Below, piece after piece: positions 5,777 through 7,505 of a DNA stretch of 7,505 nucleotides. Each line of letters begins with the position of its first letter. Position 1 is the first letter of the stretch. The stretch lies in the NCBI GenBank assembly GCA_002747735.1, contig PDQE01000062.1, positions 15,965-23,469 of the forward strand. Direction: 5' to 3'. The position numbers were made by a program, and so were the translations under genes. This DNA is from Flavobacteriales bacterium (GTDB taxonomy: Bacteria; Bacteroidota; Bacteroidia; Flavobacteriales; Flavobacteriaceae). The notes beneath the pieces are model-generated. The model made no database searches, was not told where the DNA came from, and saw only the letters and a list, made by a program, of their open reading frames with translations.

Positions 5777-5892
5777 ATGATTTATATCCGCATACGCTAC
5801 CCGCTTGTGAAATAATGTGCTTCGTTTCACCAGAGTGATTGTGTGAAGTTGGTACCTGTGTACAGACGGATAGAATTTAGTGATAAACAATT
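5777..5892. other. 116-bp gap between cysD and cysN
   Basis: The gap is long for two subunit genes that are usually nearly contiguous. It contains a 6-bp inverted repeat, GTGAAA (5807-5812) and TTTCAC (5825-5830), around a 12-nt loop, and no T run, so it is not a terminator. A 12-codon ATG frame starts immediately after the cysD stop, but it is too short to call. No internal TAnnTTTG promoter is seen. A small inserted repeat or processing site is possible. Confidence 0.4.
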
Positions 5893-7206
5893 ATGATTAT
5901 GAAGGTATTAGAAAATGATAAAGAAGTGGTTTCTGGCTCTAACAAAAAAGCCGGAATGGGGCTTTTAAAAATTGCTACTGCCGGAAGTGTGGACGACGGT
6001 AAAAGTACATTGATAGGTAGGATATTATATGATACAAAGTCTTTAGAAGAAGATAAATTAGCAGCCATAGAAAAAACCAGCAAGCAAAAAGGCTATGATT
6101 ATTTAGATTTTTCATTGGCTACAGATGGCCTGATTGCCGAAAGAGAACAGGGTATTACCATAGATGTGGCCCATATTTATTTTTCTACTCCTACCAAGAG
6201 CTATATTATTGCCGATACCCCCGGCCATGTTGAATACACAAGAAATATGGTTACCGGTGCATCTACATCACAAGCTGCTATTATTTTAATTGATGCCCGA
6301 AAAGGCGTAATAGAACAAACACATAGGCATTTCTTTATTAATAATTTGCTTAGAATAAAGGATATTGTAATAGCTATTAATAAAATGGATTTGGTGGACT
6401 ATGCCGAGGAAACTTACATTGCCATAAAAACTGATTTTGAAAACCTGATGCGTAAGCGGGATTACAAAGAACAAAACATCACTTTTGTCCCTGTAAGTGC
6501 CTTAAAAGGAGATAATGTAGTGTATAAATCAAAAAAAATGCCTTGGTATAAAGGGCAGACTATTCTGGAGCATCTGGAAGCTCTTCAAAAACAAGATATT
6601 TTTAATGTGGGTACGCCCAGATTTCCTGTTCAATATGTAATAAGGCCAAAAACTGAAGAGTTTCATGACTTTAGAGGTTATGCCGGTAAAGTGTATGGAG
6701 GTGAACTCAATGTTGGTGATGAGGTGGTAGTTTTGCCCTCTCAAAAGAAATCAAAGATAAAGGAGATTTACTTTTACAATAAAAAATATAAAACTGCTTC
6801 CAGAAGGTCTTCCGTAACCATTACCTTAGAGGATGATATTAATGTAAGCAGGGGAGATATGATTGTAAAATCGGGTGATTTGCCTACTGTAGATAAACAC
6901 TTTACGGCACAGATATGCTGGATGGATACAAAACCACTAATATCTGGTGCTAAATATGTTTTACAGCATGGAGTTAACAAGGTGTTGGCCAAAATTGAGA
7001 CGATACATCATAAAATTAATCCCGATTATTCAGGTATTGTTGAAGGTGTAAATACGTTAGAAATCAACGATATAGCTATGGTGAGTTTTAGGTTGAACAA
7101 ACCAATATATTATGATGCCTTTAAAAACCACCGAACAAATGGTTCGTTTATCTTAATTGATACGCAAACCAATAATACAGTGGGGGCGGGTTTTATTACA
7201 GAATAA
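5893..7206 (+). CDS. cysN: Sulfate adenylyltransferase subunit 1 (CysN), GTPase
   Basis: CysN is the EF-Tu-like GTPase subunit of ATP sulfurylase; GTP hydrolysis pulls APS synthesis forward. The 437-residue product has all GTPase motifs: G1 GSVDDGKST (31-39), switch region with REQGITIDVAH (84-94), G3 DTPGHVEY (108-115), G4 NKMD (163-166) and G5 near SALKGDN (202-208). Beta-barrel domains 2 and 3 follow (about 230-437), with FPVQYVIRP and the terminal GAGFITE. It is somewhat shorter than E. coli CysN (475), with no C-terminal APS kinase domain as found in CysNC fusions: no second P-loop follows. ATG 5893 is taken; ATG 5899 is an equal alternative. It ends the operon, and a 189-bp inverted-repeat element begins 6 bp after its stop. 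Confidence 0.96.
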   Translation: MIMKVLENDKEVVSGSNKKAGMGLLKIATAGSVDDGKSTLIGRILYDTKSLEEDKLAAIEKTSKQKGYDYLDFSLATDGLIAEREQGITIDVAHIYFSTPTKSYIIADTPGHVEYTRNMVTGASTSQAAIILIDARKGVIEQTHRHFFINNLLRIKDIVIAINKMDLVDYAEETYIAIKTDFENLMRKRDYKEQNITFVPVSALKGDNVVYKSKKMPWYKGQTILEHLEALQKQDIFNVGTPRFPVQYVIRPKTEEFHDFRGYAGKVYGGELNVGDEVVVLPSQKKSKIKEIYFYNKKYKTASRRSSVTITLEDDINVSRGDMIVKSGDLPTVDKHFTAQICWMDTKPLISGAKYVLQHGVNKVLAKIETIHHKINPDYSGIVEGVNTLEINDIAMVSFRLNKPIYYDAFKNHRTNGSFILIDTQTNNTVGAGFITE

Positions 7207-7212
7207 TAAATA

Positions 7213-7401
7213 GAAGTGGTTTAAACTTTTTGAAATTGGCTAAAAAATGCCTTTTTTCTCCCTCCGTAGCCCTACTATGCAGCTCAAAAAAGTCTTCATA
7301 TAGGCACAAAACCATCAATTTTAGCTCACGTCTCTTTTGTTTTTTTAAATGGGTTTGTGAATCTTCGATTTCGCTACAATCCAAAAAGTTTAAACCACTT
7401 C
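7213..7401. mobile_element. 189-bp MITE-like element with 20-bp terminal inverted repeats
   Basis: Perfect 20-bp inverted repeats, GAAGTGGTTTAAACTTTTTG (7213-7232) and its complement (7382-7401), bound 149 bp of interior. Complementarity ends exactly at both outer edges. I see no clear target-site duplication flanking it. The interior has no transposase. On the minus strand it is open across its whole length, from a TTG at 7384 to a stop at 7196-7198 inside cysN, with a charged peptide (KKQKRRELKL, EGEKRHFLANFKKFKP), but I do not recognise it. It could be a non-autonomous transposon, a relic of an insertion sequence end, or a palindromic intergenic repeat; as a large hairpin it might also help end the cys transcript. 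The family is unknown to me. Confidence 0.6.
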
Positions 7402-7406
7402 ATACA

Positions 7407-7489
7407 CAAAATTACTCAATAAAATGTGCCTTTTTATGCTATATTTCGTTGTAAAAATAAACTATAGCTACGGCTATACTTAATTTTTA
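7407..7489 (+). repeat. 83-bp direct repeat, copy 2
   Basis: This copy is identical over 83 bases to 801-883, same orientation, 6,606 bp away. It starts 5 bp after the 189-bp inverted-repeat element and ends 16 bp before the window edge. Its internal hairpin spans 7451-7490, with the perfect TATAGC/GCTATA core and a TACG loop. No coding content is evident. The exact identity in non-coding DNA argues for recent duplication, gene conversion or selection on a dispersed repeat family. Confidence 0.9.
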
Positions 7490-7505
7490 CGCCTTATCTA
7501 TCACA

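Noticed and set aside
7230..7454. 74-codon plus-strand open frame in the right-end repeats
   Set aside because: It lies wholly within the inverted-repeat element and the 83-bp repeat, and has no plausible domain.
1..7505. CRISPR array, toxin-antitoxin, defence or biosynthetic system
   Set aside because: No array of spaced short repeats and no such protein families; the genes are core translation, nucleotide and sulfur metabolism.

Overview
The window is AT-rich, has almost no Shine-Dalgarno sequences, and carries promoter-like TAnnTTTG (-7) boxes. Together with the protein sequences and the gene sets pth-rplY-prs and rrf2-DUF2061-cysH-cysD-cysN, this points to a Bacteroidota chromosome, most likely Flavobacteriia or a close relative. 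That placement is inference from sequence character, not from a database search.

Left half (1-3170), all on the minus strand: tRNA-Leu(CAA), then prs (PRPP synthetase), rplY (ribosomal protein L25/TL5 type, also called ctc) and pth (peptidyl-tRNA hydrolase), in transcription order. This is a housekeeping block for nucleotide precursor supply and translation. The tRNA has its own -7 box upstream and an intrinsic terminator downstream. A strong hairpin separates rplY from pth.

Right half (3510-7206), all on the plus strand: an Rrf2-family regulator with a four-cysteine cluster, then an assimilatory sulfate-reduction operon. The operon holds a small DUF2061 membrane protein that probably starts at TTG, cysH (reductase releasing sulfite from activated sulfate), and cysD plus cysN (the two subunits of ATP sulfurylase). 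Sulfate is adenylylated by CysD with energy from the CysN GTPase, and the product is reduced by CysH. A TAnnTTTG box and an imperfect 23-bp dyad lie just before the operon, so control by the adjacent Rrf2 protein is a reasonable guess. No APS kinase (cysC), no sulfite reductase and no transporter are in the window. CysN has no C-terminal kinase domain.

The least ordinary content is non-coding. A perfect 83-bp direct repeat occurs upstream of pth (801-883) and at the right end (7407-7489), with an imperfect hairpin inside each copy. The right copy sits 5 bp from a 189-bp element bounded by perfect 20-bp inverted repeats, which begins 6 bp after the cysN stop codon. The left copy also follows an inverted repeat, a shorter one. 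These look like dispersed repeat or MITE-like elements settled in intergenic regions.

I found no novel defence, toxin-antitoxin, CRISPR or secondary-metabolite system. The window is mostly ordinary core metabolism, with interesting repeats and a slightly unusual CysH.
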